DNA of 64,000 nt from the NCBI GenBank assembly GCA_029212415.1, contig JARGOF010000014.1:47882-111881 (forward strand). The letters run 5' to 3'. The position numbers were made by a program, and so were the translations under genes. Source of the stretch: Rhizobiaceae bacterium. Its GTDB lineage: Bacteria > Pseudomonadota > Alphaproteobacteria > Rhizobiales > Rhizobiaceae. The notes below the pieces were generated by a model, which made no database searches, was not told the DNA's origin, and saw only the letters and a list, made by a program, of their open reading frames with translations. Every line of letters begins with the position of its first letter. Position 1 is the stretch's first letter. Positions 46,917 to 56,613 of this stretch are shown here, piece after piece.

Positions 46917-47821
46917 TGGCCAGTCAGGAAAACCACTCCATGACGAACGAAAGCACAGCGGATGGGTCGGTCAATGTGATCGACACCAGCAATGTGCGCT
47001 CCAGCAATCGCTATACGCGCAAGAGCATGACGCGTTGGCTGGTGCCCGGTCTTTACATCCTCTTTTTGATGCTGCCGATCTATTGGTTGATCAACATGAG
47101 TTTCAAGACCAATCAGGAAATCCTGTCGGCCTTCACCCTGTTTCCGGAAAATCCGACCCTGCATAATTACACTGTGATCTTCACGGACCCATCATGGTAT
47201 TCCGGCTATATCAATTCGCTGATCTATGTCGGCATGAACACGGTGATCTCGATTTCTGCGGCGTTGCCGGCGGCCTACGCCTTTTCGCGTTACCGCTTCC
47301 TTGGCGACAAGCACATGTTCTTCTGGCTGTTGTCCAACCGCATGGCGCCTGCGGCCGTGTTTGTGCTGCCCTTCTTCCAGCTTTATTCGGCCTTCGGCCT
47401 GATCGATACGCATATTGCGGTGGCGCTGGCGCATTGTCTGTTCAACGTTCCATTGGCGGTGTGGATCCTGGAAGGCTTCATGTCCGGCATTCCCAAAGAG
47501 ATTGACGAGACCGCCTATATTGACGGCTATTCGTTTCCCAAATTCTTTGTGAAGATCTTCATGCCGCTGATCGCGTCTGGCATCGGTGTCGCCGCCTTCT
47601 TCTGCTTCATGTTCTCGTGGGTGGAATTGTTGATTGCGCGCACGCTGACCACGACGGATGCAAAACCGATTGCAGCGATCATGACGCGTACCGTGGGCGC
47701 TTCCGGCGTTGATTGGGGCGTGCTGGCCGCCGCAGGGGTTCTGACCATCATCCCCGGCGCATTCGTCATTTATTTTGTACGCAACTACATCGCCAAGGGC
47801 CTGGCCCTTGGCCGGGTATAG
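46916..47821 (+). CDS. glpQ: Glycerol ABC transporter permease GlpQ
   Basis: A 301-residue MalG-type permease. A hydrophilic N-terminal tail (about 40 residues) precedes six helices; the EAA loop is EIDETAYIDGYSFPKFFVKIFMPLIASG. The start codon ATG 46916 overlaps the glpP stop. The C-terminus ends YFVRNYIAKGLALGRV, a normal MalG-type end. Confidence 0.9.
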   Translation: MASQENHSMTNESTADGSVNVIDTSNVRSSNRYTRKSMTRWLVPGLYILFLMLPIYWLINMSFKTNQEILSAFTLFPENPTLHNYTVIFTDPSWYSGYINSLIYVGMNTVISISAALPAAYAFSRYRFLGDKHMFFWLLSNRMAPAAVFVLPFFQLYSAFGLIDTHIAVALAHCLFNVPLAVWILEGFMSGIPKEIDETAYIDGYSFPKFFVKIFMPLIASGIGVAAFFCFMFSWVELLIARTLTTTDAKPIAAIMTRTVGASGVDWGVLAAAGVLTIIPGAFVIYFVRNYIAKGLALGRV

Positions 47822-47832
47822 GGAGGAAAATC

Positions 47833-48114
47833 ATGGATCTTTCATGGATGGCCTGGACTGTGCCCACATTCCTGTTTTGGGCGTGCATCATAGGGCTGCT
47901 GATCGGGATGGGTGTTTGGGAATATTTTTCTCCGGGTGGCAACCCAAGGGTCGGAATTCTGCATTTTGAAACAACCAGAGGTGATCGCCTCTTCATATCG
48001 CTGCTTGGCAGCGCATTCATCCACCTCGCATGGCTGGGTCTTGTCGGACCCAATCTGTGGTGGGCTCTTGGAATTTCTCTGATCTACGCCGTTGGCGTTT
48101 TTCGAACAGTTTGA
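47833..48114 (+). CDS. glpU: Small membrane protein of the glycerol transporter, GlpU (DUF2160)
   Basis: A 93-residue DUF2160 membrane protein with three helices (PTFLFWACIIGLLIGMGVWEYF, LFISLLGSAFIHLAWLGLVG, WWALGISLIYAVGVF). In the rhizobial glpSTPQUV operon a gene of this size sits between glpQ and glpV. It is thought to be part of the transporter; the molecular role is unclear. GGGAGGAAAA precedes ATG 47833. Confidence 0.85.
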   Translation: MDLSWMAWTVPTFLFWACIIGLLIGMGVWEYFSPGGNPRVGILHFETTRGDRLFISLLGSAFIHLAWLGLVGPNLWWALGISLIYAVGVFRTV

Positions 48115-48130
48115 TTCCAGTGGAAATGGG

Positions 48131-48147
48131 GATGAAATCTTTTCATC
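48131..48147 (+). repeat. Short hairpin between glpU and glpV
   Basis: GATGAAA-TCT-TTTCATC, a perfect 7-bp stem with 3-nt loop, 16 bp after glpU. It could shield the highly needed glpV message from degradation or reduce read-through. Confidence 0.5.
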
Positions 48148-48184
48148 TCTTCAACGCGCATGATCTCTAAAGGGAGGAAATACT

Positions 48185-49918
48185 ATGCGATATCTATTAC
48201 TCAACACGACGGCTTGTGCGGCCCTTATGTTGGCAACGGGCTATGCTCATGCCGACATGGCTGCGGCCGAAAAGTTTCTTGCGGAGGAAATTGCAGGGCT
48301 TTCGGTTCTTTCAGAAGCCGAGCAGAAAGCCGAGATGGAATTTTTCATCAATGCTGCCAAGCCGTTCGAAGGAATGGAAATCAAGGTGGTATCGGAAACA
48401 ATCGGTACGCATGAATATGAATCCAAGGTTCTTGCACCCGCATTTTCGGCCATTACCGGCATCAAGGTCACGCATGACCTGATTGGTGAAGGCGACGTGG
48501 TTGAAAAGCTGCAGACGCAAATGCAGTCGGGTGAGAACATTTATGACGGCTACGTCAATGACTCCGACCTGATCGGTACCCACTGGCGCTATCAGCAGGT
48601 CCGCAACCTGACAGACTGGATGGCTGGTGAAGGCAAGGATGTAACCAATCCCGGCCTGGATGTTGCCGATTTCATCGGCACGTCTTTCACAACTGCGCCC
48701 GACGGTAAGCTTTATCAGTTGCCCGATCAGCAGTTCGCCAACCTCTATTGGTTCCGCTATGACTGGTTCAACGACGAAAAGAACAAGTCCGATTTCAAGG
48801 CCAAATACGGTTACGATCTTGGCGTTCCTGTGAACTGGTCCGCCTATGAGGATATCGCGGAATTCTTCACGGGCCGCGACATGTCGCATCTGGGCGTTGA
48901 AGGCAAGGTCTATGGCAACATGGACTACGGCAAAAAAGATCCGTCGCTTGGCTGGCGTTATACCGATGCGTGGATGTCCATGGCGGGCATGGGCGACAAG
49001 GGTGAGCCGAACGGCCTGCCGGTCGACGAATGGGGCATTCGCGTCAATGACAAGTCGCAACCAACCGGTTCCTGTGTTGATCGCGGCGGCGCAACAAACG
49101 ACGCAGCAGCCGTTTACGCTGTCACAAAGGCAATCGACTGGTTGAAGAGCTATTCTCCACCAGAAGCTGCCGGCATGACCTTTGGTGAAGCTGGCCCGAT
49201 CCCCGCACAGGGCAATGTGGCCCAGCAGATGTTCTGGTACACGGCCTTTACCGCTGCAACCGTTGAGCCGGGCCTGCCGGTGATGAACGAAGACGGCACG
49301 CCAAAATGGCGTATGGCGCCTTCACCCCACGGTGCCTATTGGGAAGAAGGCATGAAGGTCGGTTATCAGGATGCGGGTTCATGGACACTCATGAAATCGA
49401 CGCCGGTTGATCGTGCACAGGCTGCATGGCTCTATGCCCAGTTTGTCACATCCAAAACGGTCGACCTGAAAAAGTCCGATGTTGGTCTTACCTTCATTCG
49501 TGAATCCACGATCAACTCCCAGCACTTCACGGATCGTGCCAACAAGCTTGGTGGTCTGATCGAATTCTACCGTTCGCCAGCGCGCGTTCAGTGGTCTCCG
49601 ACAGGGACCAATGTTCCTGATTATCCGAAACTTGCCCAGTTGTGGTGGCAGAATATCGGTGATGCAATGTCTGGTGAAAAGACACCACAGGAAGCATTGG
49701 ACAGCCTTTGTGCCGACCAGGAAAAAGTGCTGGAACGTCTGGAACGCGCTGGCGTTCAGGGCGAGCTTGGCCCCGTGATGAACGAGAAACATGACCTTGC
49801 CTATTGGAACAATTATGCCAAGGAACATGGTTCGGTTGCACCGCGCATCAAGTTGGCAAATGAGAAGCCAGCCGGTGAAACGGTTTCCTATGACGAACTG
49901 ATCAATAGCTGGAAGTAA
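48185..49918 (+). CDS. glpV: Glycerol ABC transporter periplasmic binding protein GlpV
   Basis: A 577-residue extracellular solute-binding protein with signal peptide (MRYLLLNTTACAALMLATGYAHA). It is long for the family because of an extra N-terminal segment (MAAAEKFLAEEIAGLSVLSEAEQ) and C-terminal extension. DGYVNDSDLIGTHWRYQQVRNL and the aromatic-rich TDAWMSMAGMGDKGEPNG fit the glycerol receptors of rhizobia. AGGGAGGAAA precedes the ATG. In other rhizobia glycerol kinase glpK follows; here a second permease pair follows instead. Confidence 0.9.
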   Translation: MRYLLLNTTACAALMLATGYAHADMAAAEKFLAEEIAGLSVLSEAEQKAEMEFFINAAKPFEGMEIKVVSETIGTHEYESKVLAPAFSAITGIKVTHDLIGEGDVVEKLQTQMQSGENIYDGYVNDSDLIGTHWRYQQVRNLTDWMAGEGKDVTNPGLDVADFIGTSFTTAPDGKLYQLPDQQFANLYWFRYDWFNDEKNKSDFKAKYGYDLGVPVNWSAYEDIAEFFTGRDMSHLGVEGKVYGNMDYGKKDPSLGWRYTDAWMSMAGMGDKGEPNGLPVDEWGIRVNDKSQPTGSCVDRGGATNDAAAVYAVTKAIDWLKSYSPPEAAGMTFGEAGPIPAQGNVAQQMFWYTAFTAATVEPGLPVMNEDGTPKWRMAPSPHGAYWEEGMKVGYQDAGSWTLMKSTPVDRAQAAWLYAQFVTSKTVDLKKSDVGLTFIRESTINSQHFTDRANKLGGLIEFYRSPARVQWSPTGTNVPDYPKLAQLWWQNIGDAMSGEKTPQEALDSLCADQEKVLERLERAGVQGELGPVMNEKHDLAYWNNYAKEHGSVAPRIKLANEKPAGETVSYDELINSWK

Positions 49919-50084
49919 GCACCAGCCATTTGAATGAGGATGCACCGACTTGATTGCGGTGCGCCATTGGGGCCGGAACAGTGTTTTGGCCCCAATTTGT
50001 TGGATCGATATTTTCAGGTGCCGGCGTGTCGGTCGGTGTTTCAGACACAATCAACAGAAAAGACGTCAGAGAAGACCGTTTACC

Positions 50085-50981
50085 TTGTCCAGCCCCTATC
50101 GCTCCGAAATACAGACAAGCTCGGCCTGGTGGCTTCTGCTGCCGGCATTGAGCGTGCTTGCATTTGTCGGCGTGCTGCCGCTGCTGACCATATTCAACTA
50201 TTCATTTTTCGATATTTTCACGCTGGAATCGCGCTACTGGATTGGCACCGAGTGGTATCGGGAAATCCTGTCTTCGAGCCGGTTTTTTGAAAGCCTTCTG
50301 CGCAGTCTTGGGTTTTCCGCGATCATATTGTCCATCCAGATCCCGCTGGGCGTGTTCATTGCGCTGCTCCTGCCGCGGGACGGCAAATTGAGCATGGCCC
50401 TGTTGATGATGCTTGCCCTGCCTTTGATGGTGCCGTGGAATACGGTGCCGTCGATGTGGGTGAGTTTTCTGGGTGACCCGGCAGGCTTTGGCGGCCGTTT
50501 GCTTGCAATGCTTGGCATTGACTTCGATTACAAATTCAATGCGCTCCACACCTGGATTTTGCTTGTCGCCATGGACACCTGGCACTGGATCGGTCTGGTG
50601 GTCATCCTGTGTTATTCAAGCCTTTCCACCATTCCACCGGCCCATTACCAGGCAGCGGCCATTGATGGCGCTTCGCGGCTCCAGGTTTTCCGTTTTGTTG
50701 AATTGCCGAAGATGAGCGCTGTACTGATGATGGCCTTGTTGTTGCGGTTCATGGACAGCTTCATGATTTACACGGAGGCATTTCGCGTCAATGCGGGCGG
50801 TCCGAAGGATGCCACGACCTTTTTGTCGCTGGATCTGGGCGAAGAAATAGCGGCTTTCAATTATGGTCCTGCGGCGGCGCGCTCGATCATCTATTTCATG
50901 ATTGTCCTGGCGATCGCCTGGTCCTTCAGAACCATCATGAATATTCGCAGGGATCAAACTCTGGGTGCCGGGCAGGGATGA
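50085..50981 (+). CDS. Second MalF-type sugar ABC permease, GlpP paralogue
   Basis: About 298 residues, an obvious GlpP homologue (shared LLRFMDSFMIYTE, AIDGASRLQVFRFVELPKMSAVL, LQIPLG- and WHW-type segments). The start is uncertain: TTG 50085 gives MSSPYRSEIQTSSAWW, which leads directly into the first helix; an upstream frame to 49950 has a basic, non-family N-terminus. It begins about 165 bp after glpV and overlaps the next permease by ATGA. It has no ATPase or binding protein of its own in this window. Confidence 0.8.
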   Translation: MSSPYRSEIQTSSAWWLLLPALSVLAFVGVLPLLTIFNYSFFDIFTLESRYWIGTEWYREILSSSRFFESLLRSLGFSAIILSIQIPLGVFIALLLPRDGKLSMALLMMLALPLMVPWNTVPSMWVSFLGDPAGFGGRLLAMLGIDFDYKFNALHTWILLVAMDTWHWIGLVVILCYSSLSTIPPAHYQAAAIDGASRLQVFRFVELPKMSAVLMMALLLRFMDSFMIYTEAFRVNAGGPKDATTFLSLDLGEEIAAFNYGPAAARSIIYFMIVLAIAWSFRTIMNIRRDQTLGAGQG

Positions 50982-51796
50982 TGCGCGCGTCTTCAAAAAG
51001 CAGCGGGTTGAAAACGGCGGCAGTGACGCTTTTCCTTTTCATGGTGGTGTGTTTCACCATGCTGCCGTTTTTCCAGATGGTTGTGCTGAGTTTCACCTCG
51101 ACCCTGCCACGCGATGGGATTGTCCAGGGGCAGTTCAGCACCATCAATTTTCGCAATATTCTGGCGTCTCCCCTGCTGTCGGGGTCAATCGTCAATTCAA
51201 TTGTCTATGTGACGCTGAATGTTGTCATCACGATCCTGGTCGCGCTGCCTGCTGCCTACGCCATTTCGCGGTATCGTTTTGCCGGAGACCGGCATGTTTT
51301 CCTGCTGCTGATCGCTTTTCGCATCACGCCACCGGTTGTCTTGACGCTTCCGGTTTTCATCCTTTTTGCCAAGGTCGGCCTGGTCAATTCTCCCTTGGGC
51401 ATTGCCCTGGTTCATTGTGTGTTCAACATTCCCATAGCGATCTGGATTTTGGAGAGCTTCATTTCGGCCGTTCCCAAGGAACTGGATGAAACGGCTTTTC
51501 TGGACGGTTATTCCTTGCCCCGGTATTTCGTAAAGCAATTGCTCCCCCTGATCGCCTCGGGTGTTGGTGTCACAGCATTTTTCTGTTTCATGTTTTCCTG
51601 GGTCGAGGTGGTCTTTGCGCGCATTCTTACCGTCACCGGTGGCAAACCGATCACAATGGCCATCAATACGCTCTATGGATTTCGAACCGATATTGGTCTG
51701 GTGATGGCCATGACACTGGTGTCCCTGATCCCCGGATTGGCCGTCATCTATTTCATCCGCAATCATATCGCAAAAGGCTTCGTTGTCCGCAGTTAG
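50978..51796 (+). CDS. Second MalG-type sugar ABC permease, GlpQ paralogue
   Basis: A 272-residue MalG-type permease homologous to GlpQ (SAVPKELDETAFLDGYSLPRYFVKQLLPLIASGVGV as EAA loop). Its start overlaps the stop of the preceding permease, so the two form a pair. The tandem P-Q arrangement behind glpV suggests an alternative membrane channel that borrows GlpST and perhaps GlpV, extending substrate range; this is inference. Confidence 0.85.
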   Translation: MMRASSKSSGLKTAAVTLFLFMVVCFTMLPFFQMVVLSFTSTLPRDGIVQGQFSTINFRNILASPLLSGSIVNSIVYVTLNVVITILVALPAAYAISRYRFAGDRHVFLLLIAFRITPPVVLTLPVFILFAKVGLVNSPLGIALVHCVFNIPIAIWILESFISAVPKELDETAFLDGYSLPRYFVKQLLPLIASGVGVTAFFCFMFSWVEVVFARILTVTGGKPITMAINTLYGFRTDIGLVMAMTLVSLIPGLAVIYFIRNHIAKGFVVRS

Positions 51797-51806
51797 GCGA
51801 TGCGGC

Positions 51807-52292
51807 CTATGCGTCCGGGCGGTCCTTTGGGTCGAACTGGGCAATGGTCAGCCATTCCGCGGTCAATGCAGGATTTTTCTGCCCATCGATTTCCACCGTG
51901 ACATCAAAGGTCAGCATCATCATGTCTGCCCCGCGCAGGCGGGTGGCTTTCAAGATAAAGCGACCGCGCACCCGCGCGCCGCTCTTGACGGGTGTTATCA
52001 GCCTCACCTTGTCAAAACCGTAGTTGATGCCCATGCGCCGTTCCCGGATTTGCGGCACAGCGCTGTAGTTCATGGCCGAGAGCAGGGAGAGCGTCAGAAA
52101 GCCATGGGCAATGGTGCCTTTGAAAGGCGTTTCCGCCTTTGCGCGCGCCACATCGACATGGATGAACTGATGATCATGGGTGGCGTCGGCAAATTGGTCG
52201 ATCATTGACTGGTCGACCTCGATCCAGTCGGAAACACCCAGTTCAGTGCCAACCAGACCGGACAGTTCTGACAAGGATATGGTGCGCGGCAT
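51807..52292 (-). CDS. MaoC/NodN-type hot-dog dehydratase
   Basis: A 161-residue single hot-dog protein with the hydratase-2 motif FADATHDHQFIHVDVARA, whose Asp and His are the catalytic pair, and a later GTIAHGFLTLSLLS. The NodN/MaoC group hydrates enoyl-CoA or related thioesters; the substrate is unknown. ATG 52292 follows GGGAGA. It is divergent from cysH; the two share the palindrome at 52412. Confidence 0.85.
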   Translation of the reverse strand: MPRTISLSELSGLVGTELGVSDWIEVDQSMIDQFADATHDHQFIHVDVARAKAETPFKGTIAHGFLTLSLLSAMNYSAVPQIRERRMGINYGFDKVRLITPVKSGARVRGRFILKATRLRGADMMMLTFDVTVEIDGQKNPALTAEWLTIAQFDPKDRPDA

Positions 52293-52411
52293 GGTGCGTT
52301 TCTCCCAAAGATTTTTCACGCGAAACCCATACAGGTCGTGGCCTGTGAGGGAAAGGGACATTGAAGGTCTATGTGCGCGGCGAAAACGCATTTTCCGCCT
52401 TCGGGTGCTGG

Positions 52412-52431
52412 TGGGACAATTCATTGTCCCA
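52412..52431. promoter_or_regulatory. Palindromic operator upstream of cysH
   Basis: TGGGACAAT-TC-ATTGTCCCA, a perfect 20-bp inverted repeat, lies 85 bp before cysH and 120 bp before the divergent maoC gene. This is the size and position of a dimeric repressor or activator site. I do not know which regulator binds it. It differs from the loose CysB sites of gammaproteobacteria. Confidence 0.65.
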
Positions 52432-52516
52432 ATGCGCACACTTATAGAACCCTGTTGTTTCATTTGGCACCAGAACTGGTTCACTCTTGGTGCCAAGATC
52501 AACCGGAGTAGGATCC

Positions 52517-53275
52517 ATGCAGTCCGGCCACCACAATGGGCATGACCGTGTCCTTGACGCAGACTATTCGAAAATGTCGCTGAATGAGCGGCTGGCATAT
52601 CTTGTCGAGGGGCGGAAAAATCCGGTTTTCACAACCAGCCTCGGGATTGAAGATCAGGTTCTGACGGCCGCGCTGAGTGTTGCTGCGCCCCGGGTGCGCA
52701 TTGTTACGCTTGAAACCGGCCGCCTGTTTGAAGAGACGATGGCGCTCATCGACGAGACGCAGGAGCGCTACGGCATCACCATTGAACGTTTCCGGCCGGA
52801 TGAAGCGCAGCTGGCCGAATATGCCGCGCAATATGGAATGAACGGTTTTTATGAAAGTGTCGCCGCACGCCACGCCTGTTGCGGCGTGCGCAAGCTGGAG
52901 CCCCTGGCCCGTGCCCTGAGCGGTGCGGACCTTTGGATCACTGGCCTGCGGCGTGGTCAGTCGGCCAGCCGTTCCAGCGCCGATTTCATCGAATATGACG
53001 CCGAGCGCCAGCTCATCAAGGCCAACCCGCTGGCCGACTGGAGCATTGAAGATATCAAAAGCCACGTTGCTACGCACGCCATACCGATCAATTCGTTGCA
53101 TGCGCGCGGCTATCCTTCCATCGGATGTGAGCCCTGCACGCGGGCCATCAAGCCGGGCGAAGACGAACGGGCCGGACGCTGGTGGTGGGAAAACGACGAA
53201 CAACGCGAATGCGGACTGCATGTTGCCCGGGAAGGCGATCAGCCTTCCGTGCCGGCGTCTGCAGTGAACGGATAA
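52517..53275 (+). CDS. cysH: Adenylyl-sulfate (APS) reductase, iron-sulfur type
   Basis: A 252-residue assimilatory reductase. The paired cysteines [10 protein letters not shown] and GCEPCTR are the four ligands of a [4Fe-4S] cluster, the mark of enzymes that reduce APS rather than PAPS. The catalytic cysteine is in ECGLH near the C-terminus. [12 protein letters not shown] is the substrate-binding loop. GGAGTAGG precedes ATG 52517. It leads a cysHDN operon that turns sulfate into sulfite. Confidence 0.9.
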   Translation: MQSGHHNGHDRVLDADYSKMSLNERLAYLVEGRKNPVFTTSLGIEDQVLTAALSVAAPRVRIVTLETGRLFEETMALIDETQERYGITIERFRPDEAQLAEYAAQYGMNGFYESVAARHACCGVRKLEPLARALSGADLWITGLRRGQSASRSSADFIEYDAERQLIKANPLADWSIEDIKSHVATHAIPINSLHARGYPSIGCEPCTRAIKPGEDERAGRWWWENDEQRECGLHVAREGDQPSVPASAVNG

Positions 53276-53288
53276 GACAGGAAACCAT

Positions 53289-54206
53289 ATGTCTGAGACA
53301 AAACCGCCTCTTGATCCCAATCTCAAGGCGCTGGAGAGCGAAGCGATCCACATTTTTCGCGAGGTTGCGGCGGAATTCGAACGCCCGGTGATGCTCTATT
53401 CGGTGGGCAAGGATTCCTCTGTTCTGCTGCATCTGGCGCGCAAGGCCTTTTATCCCGGCAAGATCCCGTTCCCCTTGCTGCATGTCGATACGGGGTGGAA
53501 ATTCAAGGAGATGATCGCTTTTCGCGACCGTGTCGTCTCGGATTATGATCTGGATCTCGTCTCGCATACCAATCCGCGCGGCAAGCTGGAAGGTGTCTCG
53601 CCGTTTTCCCATGGGTCTTCGGTCTATACCAATATCATGAAGACCGAGGCTCTGCGCCAGGCGCTGGATGCCGGTCAATATGATGCGGCTTTTGGCGGCG
53701 CGCGCCGTGACGAAGAAGCATCGCGCGCCAAGGAGCGGATCTATTCCTTCCGCACCCCTGATCATGGCTGGGATCCGCGCAATCAGCGGCCGGAATTATG
53801 GTCCATCTATAATGGCATGATCCGCAAGGGCGAGAGCGTAAGGGCCTTTCCCCTGTCAAACTGGACCGAGGTCGATATCTGGCGGTACATTCAGGTGGAG
53901 GATATTCCGATCGTTCCGCTGTATTTTGCCGCCCCGCGACCGGTTGTGGAACGCGACGGGATGTTGATCCTGGCGGAAGACAAGAGGCTTGAGCTCCAGC
54001 CAGGCGAAGTCAAACGGGTCGAGACCATCCGGTTTCGCACGCTCGGTTGTTTTCCGCTGACCGGCGCCATCCACTCCACTGCCACGACCCTTGATGCGAT
54101 CATCAGCGAGCTGGAAACAGCCACTGTTTCGGAGCGCCAGGGCCGGGCAATTGACCGGGACGAAGCCGGATCCATGGAAAAGAAAAAACGCGAAGGCTAT
54201 TTCTGA
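53289..54206 (+). CDS. cysD: Sulfate adenylyltransferase subunit 2
   Basis: A 305-residue ATP-pyrophosphatase-type catalytic subunit of ATP sulfurylase. The PP-loop is [18 protein letters not shown]; the family segments [18 protein letters not shown] and [19 protein letters not shown] follow. It makes APS from sulfate and ATP, powered by CysN GTPase. It follows cysH by 13 bp, and its stop overlaps the cysN ATG. Confidence 0.95.
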   Translation: MSETKPPLDPNLKALESEAIHIFREVAAEFERPVMLYSVGKDSSVLLHLARKAFYPGKIPFPLLHVDTGWKFKEMIAFRDRVVSDYDLDLVSHTNPRGKLEGVSPFSHGSSVYTNIMKTEALRQALDAGQYDAAFGGARRDEEASRAKERIYSFRTPDHGWDPRNQRPELWSIYNGMIRKGESVRAFPLSNWTEVDIWRYIQVEDIPIVPLYFAAPRPVVERDGMLILAEDKRLELQPGEVKRVETIRFRTLGCFPLTGAIHSTATTLDAIISELETATVSERQGRAIDRDEAGSMEKKKREGYF

Positions 54207-55696
54207 TGAGTGTCAATTCCGCAATTGCTGAACGCATCAGCACCGATGTTGAAACTGAAGCTGCCGTACGCACGGCAGATCGCAATGCCAGACCGCTGCG
54301 GCTGATCACCTGCGGCAGTGTCGATGACGGCAAATCGACGCTGATCGGGCGGCTGTTGTGGGACACCAAGGCGGTCAAGGACGATCAGGCTGACGCCCTG
54401 GCGCGCGATGATCGCCATTCGCAAAACGAGCTTGGTCTGCCGGATTTTGCGCTGTTGCTGGATGGCCTCCAGGCTGAACGCGAGCAGGGCATTACCATTG
54501 ATGTTGCTTACCGCTATTTTGCCACCGACAGACGCTCCTTCATCGTGGCCGATACGCCGGGACACGAGCAATATACCCGCAACATGGCGACCGGCGCTTC
54601 GACGGCGGATCTGGCCGTGCTGCTGGTGGATGCGCGCACCGGCATTCTCGAACAGACCCGCCGCCACGCCACCATCGCCACATTGATGGGCATCCGGCAA
54701 TTTGTTCTGGCGGTCAACAAGATCGACCTGATCGACTATGATCAGCAGCGCTTTGATCATATTGCAGCCGAATTCCGGCAATTGGCCCTGTCGCTTGGCG
54801 TTACGGACATCAAGGCCATTCCGATGTCAGCGCTGCTTGGTGAGAATGTCGTTGTGTCAGGCAGATCAGCCATGCCCTGGTACGATGGCCCAACGCTGGT
54901 GAATGTGCTGGAGCTGGCGACGCAACGCACGGCGCAGGCTGTGGGTTTTCGCTTCCCCGTACAGCGTGTCAGCCGGCCCAATGAGGGCTTCCGCGGTTAT
55001 CAGGGCACGGTTGCCGGTGGCTCCGTCAAGCCCGGGGACAGTGTGGTGGTCCTGCCGTCCGGCACGGTGGCCAATGTCAAGCAGATCGTCACCTATGATC
55101 TGGTGCGCAACGCGGCTGTCGCAGGGGATGCCATCACGCTGGTGCTGGACCGGCCCGTTGATGTTGCCCGGGGCGACATGATTGCATCGATCGATGCGGC
55201 GCCGGCACTTGGTCTTGCCTTTGAGGCCAAGCTGGTGGCTCTGAACGGCGAGGGCATCCGTGCCGACAAGCGCTATTGGCTGAAATCCTCCAGCCGCCGT
55301 CAGCGGGTGCGCGTTGAACCGCGCTCCATGCTGGACCTGAAGACCGGCCAGTGGAAGAGTTCCGACAATCTGCCGCTCAACGCCATCGGCACGGTGCATC
55401 TTTCCTTTGATGAACTGGCCATGTTCGATCCCTATGAGACCAACCGCAATACCGGTGCTTTCATCCTGATCGATCCGGATACCAATAATACGGTTGCGGG
55501 CGGGATGATTCAGACGCGGGCAAAATCGGTGGATGGCATCGATGGTGCCGAACGCAACCAGGTGCTCCTGTCATTGCCTCAGGATCTGGCCAATCAGCTG
55601 ATGGCGAGCGAGGCCTTTGCTGCCATTCGCGATCACGTTGAAATTCGCAGGCTGAACAGCGCCAGAGCGAGCGCCATTCTGGAAGAGCTGGATTAG
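54206..55696 (+). CDS. cysN: Sulfate adenylyltransferase subunit 1 (GTPase)
   Basis: A 496-residue elongation-factor-like GTPase. G1 is GSVDDGKSTLIG, G3 is DTPGHEQYTRNM, and G4 NKIDLID. Two beta-barrel domains follow. Unlike many proteobacterial forms there is no C-terminal APS kinase (CysC) fusion, in line with a CysH that acts on APS directly. It ends the operon; no clear terminator follows. Confidence 0.94.
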   Translation: MSVNSAIAERISTDVETEAAVRTADRNARPLRLITCGSVDDGKSTLIGRLLWDTKAVKDDQADALARDDRHSQNELGLPDFALLLDGLQAEREQGITIDVAYRYFATDRRSFIVADTPGHEQYTRNMATGASTADLAVLLVDARTGILEQTRRHATIATLMGIRQFVLAVNKIDLIDYDQQRFDHIAAEFRQLALSLGVTDIKAIPMSALLGENVVVSGRSAMPWYDGPTLVNVLELATQRTAQAVGFRFPVQRVSRPNEGFRGYQGTVAGGSVKPGDSVVVLPSGTVANVKQIVTYDLVRNAAVAGDAITLVLDRPVDVARGDMIASIDAAPALGLAFEAKLVALNGEGIRADKRYWLKSSSRRQRVRVEPRSMLDLKTGQWKSSDNLPLNAIGTVHLSFDELAMFDPYETNRNTGAFILIDPDTNNTVAGGMIQTRAKSVDGIDGAERNQVLLSLPQDLANQLMASEAFAAIRDHVEIRRLNSARASAILEELD

Positions 55697-55806
55697 TCTG
55701 AAACCAACGCCGGCAAACGCAGGCGAGGCTGACCCTTCAATATTGTCCGAATTGCTTTAGACTGGTAAACGCTAGCCAGAAGCCTAAACAGTTTGAAGGA
55801 TGAACA

Positions 55807-56613
55807 ATGGCCGAGATTTCCGAGCAATTGGGTGCTTTTGCGCCCATGCTATACAGCGCCATAAAGGCGCTGATTTTTCTGATTGTCGGCTATCTCATTG
55901 CCGGATGGGTTTCGGGGACCATTCGTCGGCGCGTCAATGCCAGTGCAAGGCTGGACAATACGCTGGGCAATTTTTTTGCGTCCATCGCCAAATGGCTGAT
56001 CATGGCCGTGGTGGTGATCGCCGTCCTGCAATTGTTCGGGTTTCAGGCGACCAGCCTTGTGGCGGTTCTGGGTGCTGCGACACTGGCCATTGGTCTGGCG
56101 CTGCAGGGAACCCTGGCTGATATTGCTGCCGGTGTGATGCTGATCGTTTTCAGGCCGTTCAAGCTGGGGCAATTCGTCGACATTGGCGGAACCTCGGGCA
56201 CCGTCAAGGACCTCAATCTGTTCTTTACCGAACTGGCGACACCGGACAATGTTCAGATCATCATGCCCAATGGCCGGGCCTGGGGCTCGGTGATCACCAA
56301 TTACTCGGCCCATGCGACGCGCCGTGTCGATCTGACATTCGGCATCGACTATGGCGATGATGCAGACAAGGCCATGGCGATCATCCTCAAATGCGCCGCC
56401 GCTGATGATCGTTTTCTGAACGATCCCGAACCCTGGGTACGGGTGGTCAATCTCAACGATTCATCCGTTGATCTGGGCGTGCGTCTTTGGTGCAAGGCGG
56501 AGGATTACTGGGAATTGAAATTTGCCATGACAAAGAATGTCAAGGAAGCCTTCGACAAGGGTGGCATTTCCATTCCCTATCCGCATCAGGTGGAAATCCA
56601 CAAGGAAGCATAG
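55807..56613 (+). CDS. Small-conductance mechanosensitive channel (MscS family)
   Basis: A 268-residue MscS-type channel. Three membrane helices are followed by the pore-lining glycine/alanine helix (VAVLGAATLAIGLALQGTLADIAAGVMLIVFRPF), the beta domain (KLGQFVDIGGTSGTVKDLNLFFTEL) and the alpha/beta C-terminal domain. It protects cells against osmotic downshock. Start ATG 55807, with GAAGGA upstream. Confidence 0.92.
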   Translation: MAEISEQLGAFAPMLYSAIKALIFLIVGYLIAGWVSGTIRRRVNASARLDNTLGNFFASIAKWLIMAVVVIAVLQLFGFQATSLVAVLGAATLAIGLALQGTLADIAAGVMLIVFRPFKLGQFVDIGGTSGTVKDLNLFFTELATPDNVQIIMPNGRAWGSVITNYSAHATRRVDLTFGIDYGDDADKAMAIILKCAAADDRFLNDPEPWVRVVNLNDSSVDLGVRLWCKAEDYWELKFAMTKNVKEAFDKGGISIPYPHQVEIHKEA

